Source of the DNA: CAWUKT01 sp041565275
Lineage (GTDB): Bacteria > Bacteroidota > Bacteroidia > J057 > JADKCL01
Assembly: GCA_041565275.1 (NCBI GenBank)
Contig: JBFGVE010000001.1
Span: 1 to 64,000 of the forward strand
Reading direction: 5' to 3'
Length of the DNA stretch: 64,000 nt
Below, in pieces: positions 43,341 through 50,958 of the stretch (its first letter is position 1; each line of letters opens with the position of its first letter). The translations under genes were made by a program, and so were the position numbers. The notes beneath the pieces were generated by a model. That model did no database searches. It saw nothing but the letters and a program-made list of their open reading frames with translations, and was not told the origin of the DNA.

Positions 43341-45023
43341 ATGAGCCAGTATAAAAGAAGGAAGCGGTGGCTGCTACTCTTCGTACCGATCTTTATGATC
43401 GCCTCCTTAGGATTTATTCCTCATGAGAATGTTGGGGAAAACTACTTTGAGATATCTAAAAACCTGGACATTTTTGGGAAACTTTACAGGGAAATACACA
43501 CCTATTACGTAGAGGATATTGACCCCACCGAGTTTATGCGGACCGGTATTGATGCGATGTTGAATTCGCTTGATCCTTATACTAACTATATTTCTGCTAG
43601 TGAGATTGAGGATTATCGATTTATGAGCACAGGCCAGTATGGAGGAATCGGTGCTATAGTTGGGAAGAGGGATGGGAAGATAATGATTACAGAGCCGTAC
43701 AAAGATCGACCCGCTGATAAGGCAGGATTGCGTGCTGGAGATGTCATCATTCAGATCGACAATGAAAAAATCACCTTTGATAATTACAACTCGCTTGACG
43801 TTCGGGACTTACTAAGAGGACAGCCGAAGACCAAGGTCAGTTTGGTTATTGAGCGGCAGGGTGTCGACAAATCGATGGTGGTGGATGTCATTCGAGAAGA
43901 TATTAAGATTGACAATGTCTCCTATTATGGGATGATCGATAAGAATATAGGTTATATCTCACTTACTGGCTTTACAAGTGGTGCTTCTGGAGAGGTCAAA
44001 GCTGCTTACCAAGAGCTAAAAAAGAATAATCCTGATCTAAAGGGGGTTGTACTTGATTTGCGGGGTAATCCAGGAGGGTTGTTATATGAAGCCATCGATA
44101 TTTCCAATATTTTTATCGGGCAAGGTGAAAAGATCGTTGAAACCCGGGGCAAGATTGAAGGATCACTAAAGACCTACAATGCACGTCAAAAGCCGGTTGA
44201 TACAAGTATCCCACTGGCGGTGTTAATAAATAGGCGTTCAGCATCTGCTTCGGAGATCGTATCCGGGGTCATGCAAGATCTTGACCGGGGAGTAATTATA
44301 GGGCAACGGAGCTTTGGAAAAGGGCTGGTACAAACAACTAGACCGTTAAGCTATAACTCTCAATTGAAGGTTACGACAGCTAAATATTATACGCCTAGCG
44401 GACGCTGCATCCAGGCAATTGATTATGCCAGCCGAAATTTAGATGGATCAGTTGGAAAAGTACCGGATAGCCTCAAGAGGGAATTCAAAACGGCTAACGG
44501 CAGGCTGGTTTATGACGGAGGGGGTATTGACCCAGATATTCAAGTTCCTCTTCCCAATTACCATACCGTGACCCAGGAACTGGTTCGTCAAAACTTTATA
44601 TTTGACTACGCTAACCAGTTCCGTAACACCAGAAAATCGATTGGAAGCCCGAGAGATTTTCAGATCACGGACGAGATTTATGATAGTTTTCTTGAATTCT
44701 GTGAGGAAAAGGAATTTAGTTTTGAAACCAAAACAGAAAAAGAGTTTGAGAAGCTCAAAGAGTTGATGAAAGACGAAGCATACCTTGAAGATTTAAGCCT
44801 TGAGCTTGAAGCGATCGAAAAAAAGCTAGAGGAGGAAAAGACCTCAGATTTAGATGATTTTCGCAGAGAGATTTCAAATCTTCTTAAAACAGAGATCGTA
44901 AACAGGTTTTTCTTCAAAGAGGGAGAAATTGAGGCTTCGTTTGACATTGATTCTGATCTGGTAACAGCAGTTGAAGTTCTTCGAGATCAGGAACGATATC
45001 AAAATATTCTAGCCGGAGAGTGA
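43341..45023 (+). CDS. S41 family carboxyl-terminal protease with PDZ domain
   Basis: A 560-residue periplasmic processing protease. It has a basic start followed by one membrane anchor (LLLFVPIFMIASLGFIPH), an N-terminal helical domain (FMRTGIDAMLNSLDPYTNYISASEI), a PDZ domain (GGIGAIVGKRDGKIMITEP...AGLRAGDVIIQID) and the catalytic core with LRGNPGGLL, the Ser in RRSASASEIVSGVMQDLDRG and the Lys in SFGKGLVQTT, then YYTPSGRCIQ. The C-terminal about 130 residues are helical and coiled-coil-rich (EFEKLKELMKDEAY, LELEAIEKKLEEEK). The start at 43341 is preferred over an ATG at 43266 that lacks a natural N-terminus. Confidence 0.93.
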   Translation: MSQYKRRKRWLLLFVPIFMIASLGFIPHENVGENYFEISKNLDIFGKLYREIHTYYVEDIDPTEFMRTGIDAMLNSLDPYTNYISASEIEDYRFMSTGQYGGIGAIVGKRDGKIMITEPYKDRPADKAGLRAGDVIIQIDNEKITFDNYNSLDVRDLLRGQPKTKVSLVIERQGVDKSMVVDVIREDIKIDNVSYYGMIDKNIGYISLTGFTSGASGEVKAAYQELKKNNPDLKGVVLDLRGNPGGLLYEAIDISNIFIGQGEKIVETRGKIEGSLKTYNARQKPVDTSIPLAVLINRRSASASEIVSGVMQDLDRGVIIGQRSFGKGLVQTTRPLSYNSQLKVTTAKYYTPSGRCIQAIDYASRNLDGSVGKVPDSLKREFKTANGRLVYDGGGIDPDIQVPLPNYHTVTQELVRQNFIFDYANQFRNTRKSIGSPRDFQITDEIYDSFLEFCEEKEFSFETKTEKEFEKLKELMKDEAYLEDLSLELEAIEKKLEEEKTSDLDDFRREISNLLKTEIVNRFFFKEGEIEASFDIDSDLVTAVEVLRDQERYQNILAGE

Positions 45024-45222
45024 TCATGTGATTAACCACTATTGGATGAAGCTCAGGGCAGATAATCCTCTATGACGATTAAAAGGGTGAGTTTCAGAAC
45101 CGTCTCCCAAAAGCGATTTCTGGAAACCTCTTTTCCCGGGTGATTCTACCGCTAGACAAAATTAATATTGTTATGATCCTATCTTTTGACTTTGCTTATA
45201 TAGAGCCTATCCAATAAGCTTG

Positions 45223-45230
45223 TATTTTTG
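45223..45230 (+). promoter_or_regulatory. scpB: -7-like box (TATTTTTG) five bases before scpB
   Basis: TATTTTTG fits TAnnTTTG and ends five bases before the ATG at 45236, the same spacing as the metG box. No TTG was found 19-20 bases upstream; the closest TTTG is about 28 bases away. A transcript from it would be practically leaderless. Confidence 0.35.
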
Positions 45231-45235
45231 CCCTA

Positions 45236-45868
45236 ATGCTCAGCAACTCACAAATCATTGAAGCCTTGATCTTCGCTTCGGATTCGCCACTACGGCCTGA
45301 CCAGATTCTTGATCTATGGAAAGCTGAAGCATTCAACGAGCTGGAAATGACCCATTTTGAGTTAAAAAATATATTAAAAAAGTTAACTGAGAAATACAGT
45401 TCTGAAGCGTATGTTTTTGAGCTACAGCGTATCAATGGCGGCTATCAATTTTATACCAAGCGGATTTTTTATCCTTATGTTCGGCAGGCAGTTCTGGACA
45501 AAAACAACCGGAAGTTATCCAGAGCAAGCCTGGAAACGCTTTCCATCATTGCCTACCGTCAACCAGTGACTAAAACTGAGCTAGAATTTATAAGGGGGGT
45601 AAACTGTGATTATGTGGTTAAAAAGCTACTGGATGGTCAGTTGATTGAAATTCTCGGCCGATCCGATGCGCCTGGGCGACCATTGATTTATGGGACCAGT
45701 GCTTATTTTATGGAGTATTTTGGTCTGAACGATGTGAAGGATCTCCCCAAGCTAGAGGAAGTAAGTATTGATGAAGAAACCTTTCAGGAGCAATTAAAAG
45801 TATACTTAAAAGAGACTGATGGTGGAACAGGGGATGATTCTGGTAACATTCCTCAGGCAGATAAATAG
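45236..45868 (+). CDS. scpB: Segregation and condensation protein B
   Basis: ScpB binds ScpA and stabilises condensin at the chromosome. The 210-residue protein has the family's two winged-helix domains: IIEALIFASDSPLRPDQIL (residues about 6-24), GYQFYTKRIFYPYVRQAV near 71, LSRASLETLSIIAYRQPVTKTELEFIRGVNCDYVVKKLLDGQLIEILGRSDAPGRPLIYGTSAYF, typical of the C-terminal domain, ending with FGLNDVKDLPKLEEV and an acidic tail. It overlaps functionally with scpA at 34.5 kb. rluB starts three bases after its stop. Confidence 0.95.
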   Translation: MLSNSQIIEALIFASDSPLRPDQILDLWKAEAFNELEMTHFELKNILKKLTEKYSSEAYVFELQRINGGYQFYTKRIFYPYVRQAVLDKNNRKLSRASLETLSIIAYRQPVTKTELEFIRGVNCDYVVKKLLDGQLIEILGRSDAPGRPLIYGTSAYFMEYFGLNDVKDLPKLEEVSIDEETFQEQLKVYLKETDGGTGDDSGNIPQADK

Positions 45869-45871
45869 ATT

Positions 45872-46753
45872 ATGACTAAAAGACCGAAAAAGGGCCAACT
45901 GGGCATGGCTAGCAAAGGGAACTTCGACAAATTCAAAGGTGCGAAAAGCAGCCCTAAAGCAGAGAAAAAGAATGACCGGAGGAAAGAAAAACAGATATTG
46001 AAAAAGGAATTGAAGCTTAAGAAGCAACCCCAACTGATTGATGCTGAACCTATGCGTTTGAATAGGTTCATTGCAATGTCGGGAGTCTGTTCCCGTAGGC
46101 AGGCGGATGAGCTAATTGCCGCTGGAAGGATCAAGGTTAATGGCAAGATCGTGACCGAGTTGGGTTATAAAACAGATCTCTCCAAAGATACTGTGCTATA
46201 TGATCAAAGAGTATTGAGGATCAGGAAGTTTGTATATCTTCTCATGAACAAGCCAAAAAATCATATCAGTACGGTGAAGGATGACCTGGGCAGGAGAACT
46301 GTGATGAATATTGTAGATAAATATACCAAAGTCCGGGTGGTTCCGGTAGGGAGACTAGACCGTAATACGACTGGTTTACTACTGTTCACCAACGATGGAG
46401 AACTGGCTGCTAAGTTGACGCATCCTTCCAATAATATTTCTAAAATATATCATATCCGTTTGGACAAAGAAGTTTCCGAAATGCATTTGGATGCCTTGAG
46501 GAGAGGGGTCCAGTTAGAGGACGGGAAGATGTCTGTGGACACGATCGACTATCTGAATGGAATGACGACTCAGGTGGTAGTCGAGATCCACAGCGGACGC
46601 AACCGGGTTGTTAGACGTTTATTTGAGTACTATGGCTACTCGGTGGAGGCTCTTGACAGGGTTAAGTTGGGTCCCCTAAGCAAGAAAAACCTACCACGGG
46701 GTACCTGCAGAATGCTATCCGACAAAGAAGTTGGTTGGTTAAAAATGCTATGA
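45872..46753 (+). CDS. rluB: Ribosomal large-subunit pseudouridine synthase, RluB/RsuA family
   Basis: A 293-residue enzyme of the RluB/RluE/RluF group, which isomerises specific uridines of 23S rRNA (or 16S for RsuA). Features: a lysine-rich N-terminal extension (about 60 residues, KNDRRKEKQILKKELKLKKQ), an S4 RNA-binding domain (MRLNRFIAMSGVCSRRQADELIAAGRIKVNG) and the catalytic domain with PVGRLDRNTTGLLLFTNDGELAAKLTHPSN (the catalytic Asp in GRLDRNT). The C-terminus contains EIHSGRNRVVRRLFEYYGYSVEALDRVKLGPLSKKNL. The gene follows scpB after three bases, a classic scpB-rluB arrangement. Confidence 0.93.
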   Translation: MTKRPKKGQLGMASKGNFDKFKGAKSSPKAEKKNDRRKEKQILKKELKLKKQPQLIDAEPMRLNRFIAMSGVCSRRQADELIAAGRIKVNGKIVTELGYKTDLSKDTVLYDQRVLRIRKFVYLLMNKPKNHISTVKDDLGRRTVMNIVDKYTKVRVVPVGRLDRNTTGLLLFTNDGELAAKLTHPSNNISKIYHIRLDKEVSEMHLDALRRGVQLEDGKMSVDTIDYLNGMTTQVVVEIHSGRNRVVRRLFEYYGYSVEALDRVKLGPLSKKNLPRGTCRMLSDKEVGWLKML

Positions 46754-46933
46754 TCTCGAATAGGATGCTCTGTGTCTAATCTAAAAGCTGCTTTAATTTC
46801 ACTTGAATTTTTGTCTTTATTGATATTCATTTTAAATTGGGCTTCCATTTTGGAGGGCGTAAGTCGTCGAAATTGGGACCTCTTGGTAGCATAAGTTTTT
46901 GGTTTTTAATTATTTAAATAGACTTAGCGAGAC

Positions 46934-47767
46934 ATGAGTACAGGAGTAAAAGGTGCTGGTGACGGCGTCCGAGTAAAGCAAAGTAACCCCATGAAGTCCA
47001 TCTTTCCCTACTTAGTAGTGTTGTTGGCTTTGGTTATTTCATTCGCAGTTTTCTATCTGATCTTTGGGTCTGCGGATAATTTTGAAAAAGGAGATATTGA
47101 GGAGGGGCACCCTATCAATATCTTTGGGACGATTTTTAAAGGTGGGGCAGTTATTCCAGTTGGTATGTCTCTCACCCTGATGGTATTGATTTTTACCGTT
47201 GAGCGTTTCATCACGATCTTCTTTATTGCAAAAGGACGTTCGTCAGCTGATGTATTCGTCGGTCGTATTCGCCATATGCTTGACGAAGAGGATATTTCCG
47301 GAGCAATCAAGGCTTGCGACGATCAAAAAGGATCCGTTGCCAATGTTGTCAAGGCAGGCTTGCTGAAATATCAGGAAGTACAATCCAGAACCGATGCTGA
47401 CCATGACCACAACCGTGAAGCCATCCAGAAAGAGCTTGAAGAAGCAACTACCCTTGAACTCCCAATGCTGGAGCGAAACTTGGCTTTCTTATCAACTATC
47501 GCATCCTTAGGTGTGTTGGTCGGTCTTTTTGGAACAGTCATCGGTATGATCAAGGCTTTCCAAGCATTGAATACTTCCGGTGCTCCTGACGCGGGCGCAT
47601 TGGCAACTGGTATTTCAGAAGCACTTGTAAACACCGCTATCGGTATCTTTACTTCAAGTTTGTCCATCATTTTTTATAACTATTTTACTGCTCAGATTGA
47701 CGCGTTAACTTACCGCATCGATGAAGCTGGTTATAGCATTGTGCAGACTTATGAGGCCAAACACTAG
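46934..47767 (+). CDS. exbB: MotA/TolQ/ExbB proton channel family protein
   Basis: A 277-residue inner-membrane protein that, with ExbD, uses the proton gradient to drive TonB. It has three hydrophobic regions: residues about 25-47 (LVVLLALVISFAVFYLIFG), 75-95 (AVIPVGMSLTLMVLIFTVERFI) and the C-terminal pair (LSTIASLGVLVGLFGTVIGMIKAF near 190 and ALVNTAIGIFTSSLSIIFYNYF near 236) characteristic of the family. The long N-terminal extension is usual in Bacteroidota. It heads a four-gene cluster: exbB, exbD, exbD, tonB. Confidence 0.92.
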   Translation: MSTGVKGAGDGVRVKQSNPMKSIFPYLVVLLALVISFAVFYLIFGSADNFEKGDIEEGHPINIFGTIFKGGAVIPVGMSLTLMVLIFTVERFITIFFIAKGRSSADVFVGRIRHMLDEEDISGAIKACDDQKGSVANVVKAGLLKYQEVQSRTDADHDHNREAIQKELEEATTLELPMLERNLAFLSTIASLGVLVGLFGTVIGMIKAFQALNTSGAPDAGALATGISEALVNTAIGIFTSSLSIIFYNYFTAQIDALTYRIDEAGYSIVQTYEAKH

Positions 47768-47836
47768 TAAGGAGTTTTTTCTGTCCCGGGTAATCTCCCC
47801 TTGATTAAAATCGTTAGCTAGACAAAACCCGAATCC

Positions 47837-48481
47837 ATGCCAGCAGTTAAGCCCAAAAGACACAAGCCCGGTATCGATATGACAGCAATGGTTGACGTTG
47901 CCTTCCTCCTGCTGACCTTTTTCATTTTGACGACAAAGTTCAAGGCAGAGGAAACATTCCCTGTCGATACACCTGAAGCGGCTTCTGCGATCCCACTCCC
48001 TGAATCAGGAGTTGCGATCATCGGAGTGGACTCTATTGGTCGGGTGTCTTTTTCCATTGCCGACTTTGACGTCAAGGATGAGATGCTCTCAATCATAGAA
48101 GATCAGTATGGTTATAGCTTTTCTGATGCAGGAAAAACATACTTTTCTTCTATTTCAGATTTTGGAGTTCCTTTTAGCCAGCTCAGTGCATGGTTGAATC
48201 AACCTACTCCTGAGGCAATGGGAGAGTTTGCAAAGAAAGCACAGGGAATACCTGTATCCAAAGACCCACGCCGTGAAAATGATCTAGTCAAATGGATCCG
48301 TACTGTGCGTCGTGCTGCTCGCCGCAAAAAGAAGAATCTTATGTTTGCCATCAAAGGAGATGAAAATGTGCCCTATCCTCTCATGGATGAAGTAATCTAT
48401 ACTTTGCAGAACGAGGGAATCAATCGTTTCAACATGGTGACCAAGATGAAATCCGACGCACGGTTAGCAAATGGTGAGTAG
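47837..48481 (+). CDS. exbD: ExbD/TolR family biopolymer transporter
   Basis: A 214-residue one-pass membrane protein. Its N-terminus MPAVKPKRHKPGIDMTAMVDVAFLLLTFFILTTKF has the conserved Asp of the transmembrane helix (T-A-M-V-D-V-A-F-L-L-L-T-F-F). The periplasmic part is about 170 residues with the ExbD-like fold: AIIGVDSIGRVSFSI near residue 52 and NLMFAIKGDENVPYPLMDEVIYTLQNEGINRFNMVT at the end. It is the first of two different exbD genes in tandem, 69 bases after exbB. Confidence 0.9.
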   Translation: MPAVKPKRHKPGIDMTAMVDVAFLLLTFFILTTKFKAEETFPVDTPEAASAIPLPESGVAIIGVDSIGRVSFSIADFDVKDEMLSIIEDQYGYSFSDAGKTYFSSISDFGVPFSQLSAWLNQPTPEAMGEFAKKAQGIPVSKDPRRENDLVKWIRTVRRAARRKKKNLMFAIKGDENVPYPLMDEVIYTLQNEGINRFNMVTKMKSDARLANGE

Positions 48482-48515
48482 CGTTTTGTATATTATTTAA
48501 ATTGAGTCCAGAGCA

Positions 48516-49088
48516 ATGGCTGATATAGATACTGGTGACGATGGCGGTGGCAAAAAGAAGGGTGGCCCCAAGCAAAAAAAGAAATCGACAAAAGTGGATA
48601 TGACCGCAATGGTAGATGTCGCTTTCCTTTTGCTGACCTTTTTCATCCTTACCACGACACTTGCCTCTCCTGCGGCGATGGAGATTGCTAAGCCACCACC
48701 TCAGGAAGTGGATGACCCGAGTAGTAAGCCAAAGAAAGTCGATGAGAAGAAGATAATGACCCTCATCCTTGGCGAAAAAGACCAAGTCCATTATTATCAG
48801 GGGATGCCGGAAGATGGCCCTCTTCGTACCACCGATTTCGGGGAAGAGGGCGTTCGGAAAGTTATTTCAGAACATTTAAATCGTTTTCCAAATCGATGTG
48901 CCAAGGGTACCAAAAAGACTGCTGGCTGTTGGGATCCGATCTTTGTTGTGAAACCCAATAGTACCTGCGTATACAGGAATGTAGTTGATGTACTTGATGA
49001 ACTCCGGATTTCCGGAGCCACCAAGTACTCCTACACTGAAGTCACGGCGGTTGACTCTATTTACCTACTTGAGAATCGAAAAAAGTAG
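48516..49088 (+). CDS. exbD: ExbD/TolR family biopolymer transporter, second copy
   Basis: A 190-residue ExbD with a Lys-rich N-terminus (GGGKKKGGPKQKKKSTKVDM) before the transmembrane helix TAMVDVAFLLLTFFILTTTL. The periplasmic part has KIMTLILGEKDQVHYYQG and FVVKPNSTCVYRNVVDVLDELRISGATKYSYTEV. It shares the core transmembrane motif with the first ExbD but little else in the periplasmic part, so the two are probably not functional duplicates and may form a heteromeric ring. It lies 34 bases after the first exbD and 67 before tonB. Confidence 0.9.
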   Translation: MADIDTGDDGGGKKKGGPKQKKKSTKVDMTAMVDVAFLLLTFFILTTTLASPAAMEIAKPPPQEVDDPSSKPKKVDEKKIMTLILGEKDQVHYYQGMPEDGPLRTTDFGEEGVRKVISEHLNRFPNRCAKGTKKTAGCWDPIFVVKPNSTCVYRNVVDVLDELRISGATKYSYTEVTAVDSIYLLENRKK

Positions 49089-49155
49089 GATTGCAAGGAC
49101 AATGAATTGAGTTTAGATTCGTTCAGAAGGTATTCGGACCTGATAAAAGAAAATC

Positions 49156-50001
49156 ATGAAGACAATACTCGCTGATTTGGACGAAATCGTCTTTGAGGGT
49201 AGGAATAAAAGTTATGGTTCTTACCAAATGAGGAAAGGCAGCAACCGTCTACTGATGCGTGCCATGCTGGTTGCTTTTTTAGTCTTTCTGGTCTCAACCA
49301 GCCTTCCCAAGATCGTTTCTTGGTTAAGTGGTGGTGATAATGCACTTTCCGAAGAATTGGCGATGATCCCGATTGAGATGGAATTGGAGGATTTACCTCC
49401 ACCAGAAGAACGCGAAGAAGAAGTTGAGCCACCTCCACCTCCACCACCCGTAGAAGCTCCTCCGCCGGCCGCGATCGCTCAAATAGAGTTCGCTGTGATT
49501 GAACCAGCTCCTGAAGATGAAGCGGATACTACTGAGGTTCGGGAGATGGACGAACTCCTTGACGCAGATACCGCCATGATTGGTAACCGTGATGTAGAAG
49601 GGGTAGCCGATGATGGTACAGGTGATCCTAAATGGGATTCGTTTGGTGAGGGCGATGGTGAACCACAGGAAGTCGTTGTTGTTGACACAGATCCTAACCC
49701 AAATGATTTTATAATAGTTGAGGAAGAACCTCGTCCGGTCAATATGGATGACATCAAGAAATTGATTGGATATCCTGCCATGGCTAAAGAGGCTGAGATC
49801 GAAGGAAAGGTTATCGTGCGGGTGTTGGTGGATAAAACTGGGAAGTACAGAAAGCACGTTGTTCTCAAAGACCCGCATCCGATTCTGACCAAAGCAGTTG
49901 AGAAGAGTTTGGGTAACCTCCAATTTACTCCTGGTATTCAAGGAGGACAGCCAATCAAAGTTTGGGTAACCATCCCATTCGATTTCGCACTCTTGAAATA
50001 A
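49156..50001 (+). CDS. tonB: Energy transducer TonB
   Basis: A 281-residue TonB. One transmembrane helix near residue 40 (LLMRAMLVAFLVFLVSTSL), then a Pro/Glu-rich periplasmic spacer (PPPEEREEEVEPPPPPPPVE, residues about 77-96), an acidic region and the TonB C-terminal domain: YPAMAKEAEIEGKVIVRVLVDKTGKYRKHVVLKDPHPILTKAVEKSLGNLQFTPGIQGG, which includes the Y-P-x-x-A motif and the P-A-x-Q-G/K-L-like end. It transmits energy from ExbBD to outer-membrane receptors such as the one at 3.4-5.8 kb. The last gene of the exb cluster. Confidence 0.92.
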   Translation: MKTILADLDEIVFEGRNKSYGSYQMRKGSNRLLMRAMLVAFLVFLVSTSLPKIVSWLSGGDNALSEELAMIPIEMELEDLPPPEEREEEVEPPPPPPPVEAPPPAAIAQIEFAVIEPAPEDEADTTEVREMDELLDADTAMIGNRDVEGVADDGTGDPKWDSFGEGDGEPQEVVVVDTDPNPNDFIIVEEEPRPVNMDDIKKLIGYPAMAKEAEIEGKVIVRVLVDKTGKYRKHVVLKDPHPILTKAVEKSLGNLQFTPGIQGGQPIKVWVTIPFDFALLK

Positions 50002-50121
50002 GAAAACTTACGTAGAACCAGCATAGGACAGTCTTCTTTGTGTCCAATTCCGGGCGGCTGACACACCTGATCTGCTATGTTTACGTGGGCATTAAGATAA
50101 TAACTAGATTAGGTAGTTCAA

Positions 50122-50892
50122 GTGAATAAAACTTTTTCCCTTCTCAACCTCTTAGGTTATGCTTTTCTTCTAGTAATGAATTTTCTAGCCAATGCTTTGC
50201 CACTTAATGGTAAAACCACTGGCGAATTGTCAAATCTATATCCCAACTTGTTTGTCCCTGCAGGTTTTACCTTTTCCATATGGGGAGTGATCTACACCTG
50301 GGTAGGTATTTGGGTGGTTTATCAACTCGTACAGTCGTTCCGTGGAAAGGACAATGCCGGAGTCGGTAAGATTGGCGTCTTCTTTTTACTATCTTCTTTG
50401 GCAAACGCTGCCTGGATTGTAGCTTGGCATTATCAGTTGGTTCCGTTGTCTTTGGTCATTATGTTGATCATTCTCGGATCATTGATCGTTATTTATCTTC
50501 GCTTGGGAATTGGGAAAGGGTATCATGGCACGGCGGCCCGAGCACTGGTGCATTCGCCTTTCAGCATTTACTTGGGGTGGATTACAATTGCTACCATCGC
50601 CAACGTGACGACCCTTCTTGTGGATATCAATTGGGACGGGTTTGGAATTGATCCGATTACTTGGACCATTGTAATGGTTCTTATCACTACTCTGATCACC
50701 TTGGTTGTTCTTTGGAAGCGTCGTGATTATACCTATGCCCTGGTATCAATCTGGGCCTTTTTCGGGATTTCCTCCAAGCGATTGGACGATCTGGTCGTGT
50801 CGGACATCATTGTCACCTGGCTCTATGTAGCCATGGGTGTGATTGTTTTGGGAACACTTTCAGCCGTAATCTTTAGGCCAAAAGAATATTAA
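50122..50892 (+). CDS. TspO/MBR-like tryptophan-rich sensory membrane protein
   Basis: A 256-residue membrane protein with about seven hydrophobic segments. PNLFVPAGFTFSIWGVIYTWVG near residue 43 and NAAWIVAWHYQLVPLS near 95 are like the TspO core (P-x-W/F-x-F-x-I-W-x-x-x-Y and N-x-x-W). Annotation of this group is usually tryptophan-rich sensory protein. TspO proteins bind porphyrins and cholesterol-like ligands and respond to oxygen or stress. At 256 residues this one is about 90 longer than classical five-helix TspO; the extra part is at the C-terminus. The GTG at 50122 is the start. Not obviously in an operon. Confidence 0.7.
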   Translation: MNKTFSLLNLLGYAFLLVMNFLANALPLNGKTTGELSNLYPNLFVPAGFTFSIWGVIYTWVGIWVVYQLVQSFRGKDNAGVGKIGVFFLLSSLANAAWIVAWHYQLVPLSLVIMLIILGSLIVIYLRLGIGKGYHGTAARALVHSPFSIYLGWITIATIANVTTLLVDINWDGFGIDPITWTIVMVLITTLITLVVLWKRRDYTYALVSIWAFFGISSKRLDDLVVSDIIVTWLYVAMGVIVLGTLSAVIFRPKEY

Positions 50893-50958
50893 GGGTTTGG
50901 CTCAAAGATACGTTTAACTTACCTTTACGGGGAGTTAGCACTAAACGCCATTCAATAC

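Noticed and set aside
49393..49941. Antisense ORF of 182 codons over tonB
   Set aside because: The Trp/Arg-rich run is simply the complement of the proline-rich TonB spacer.
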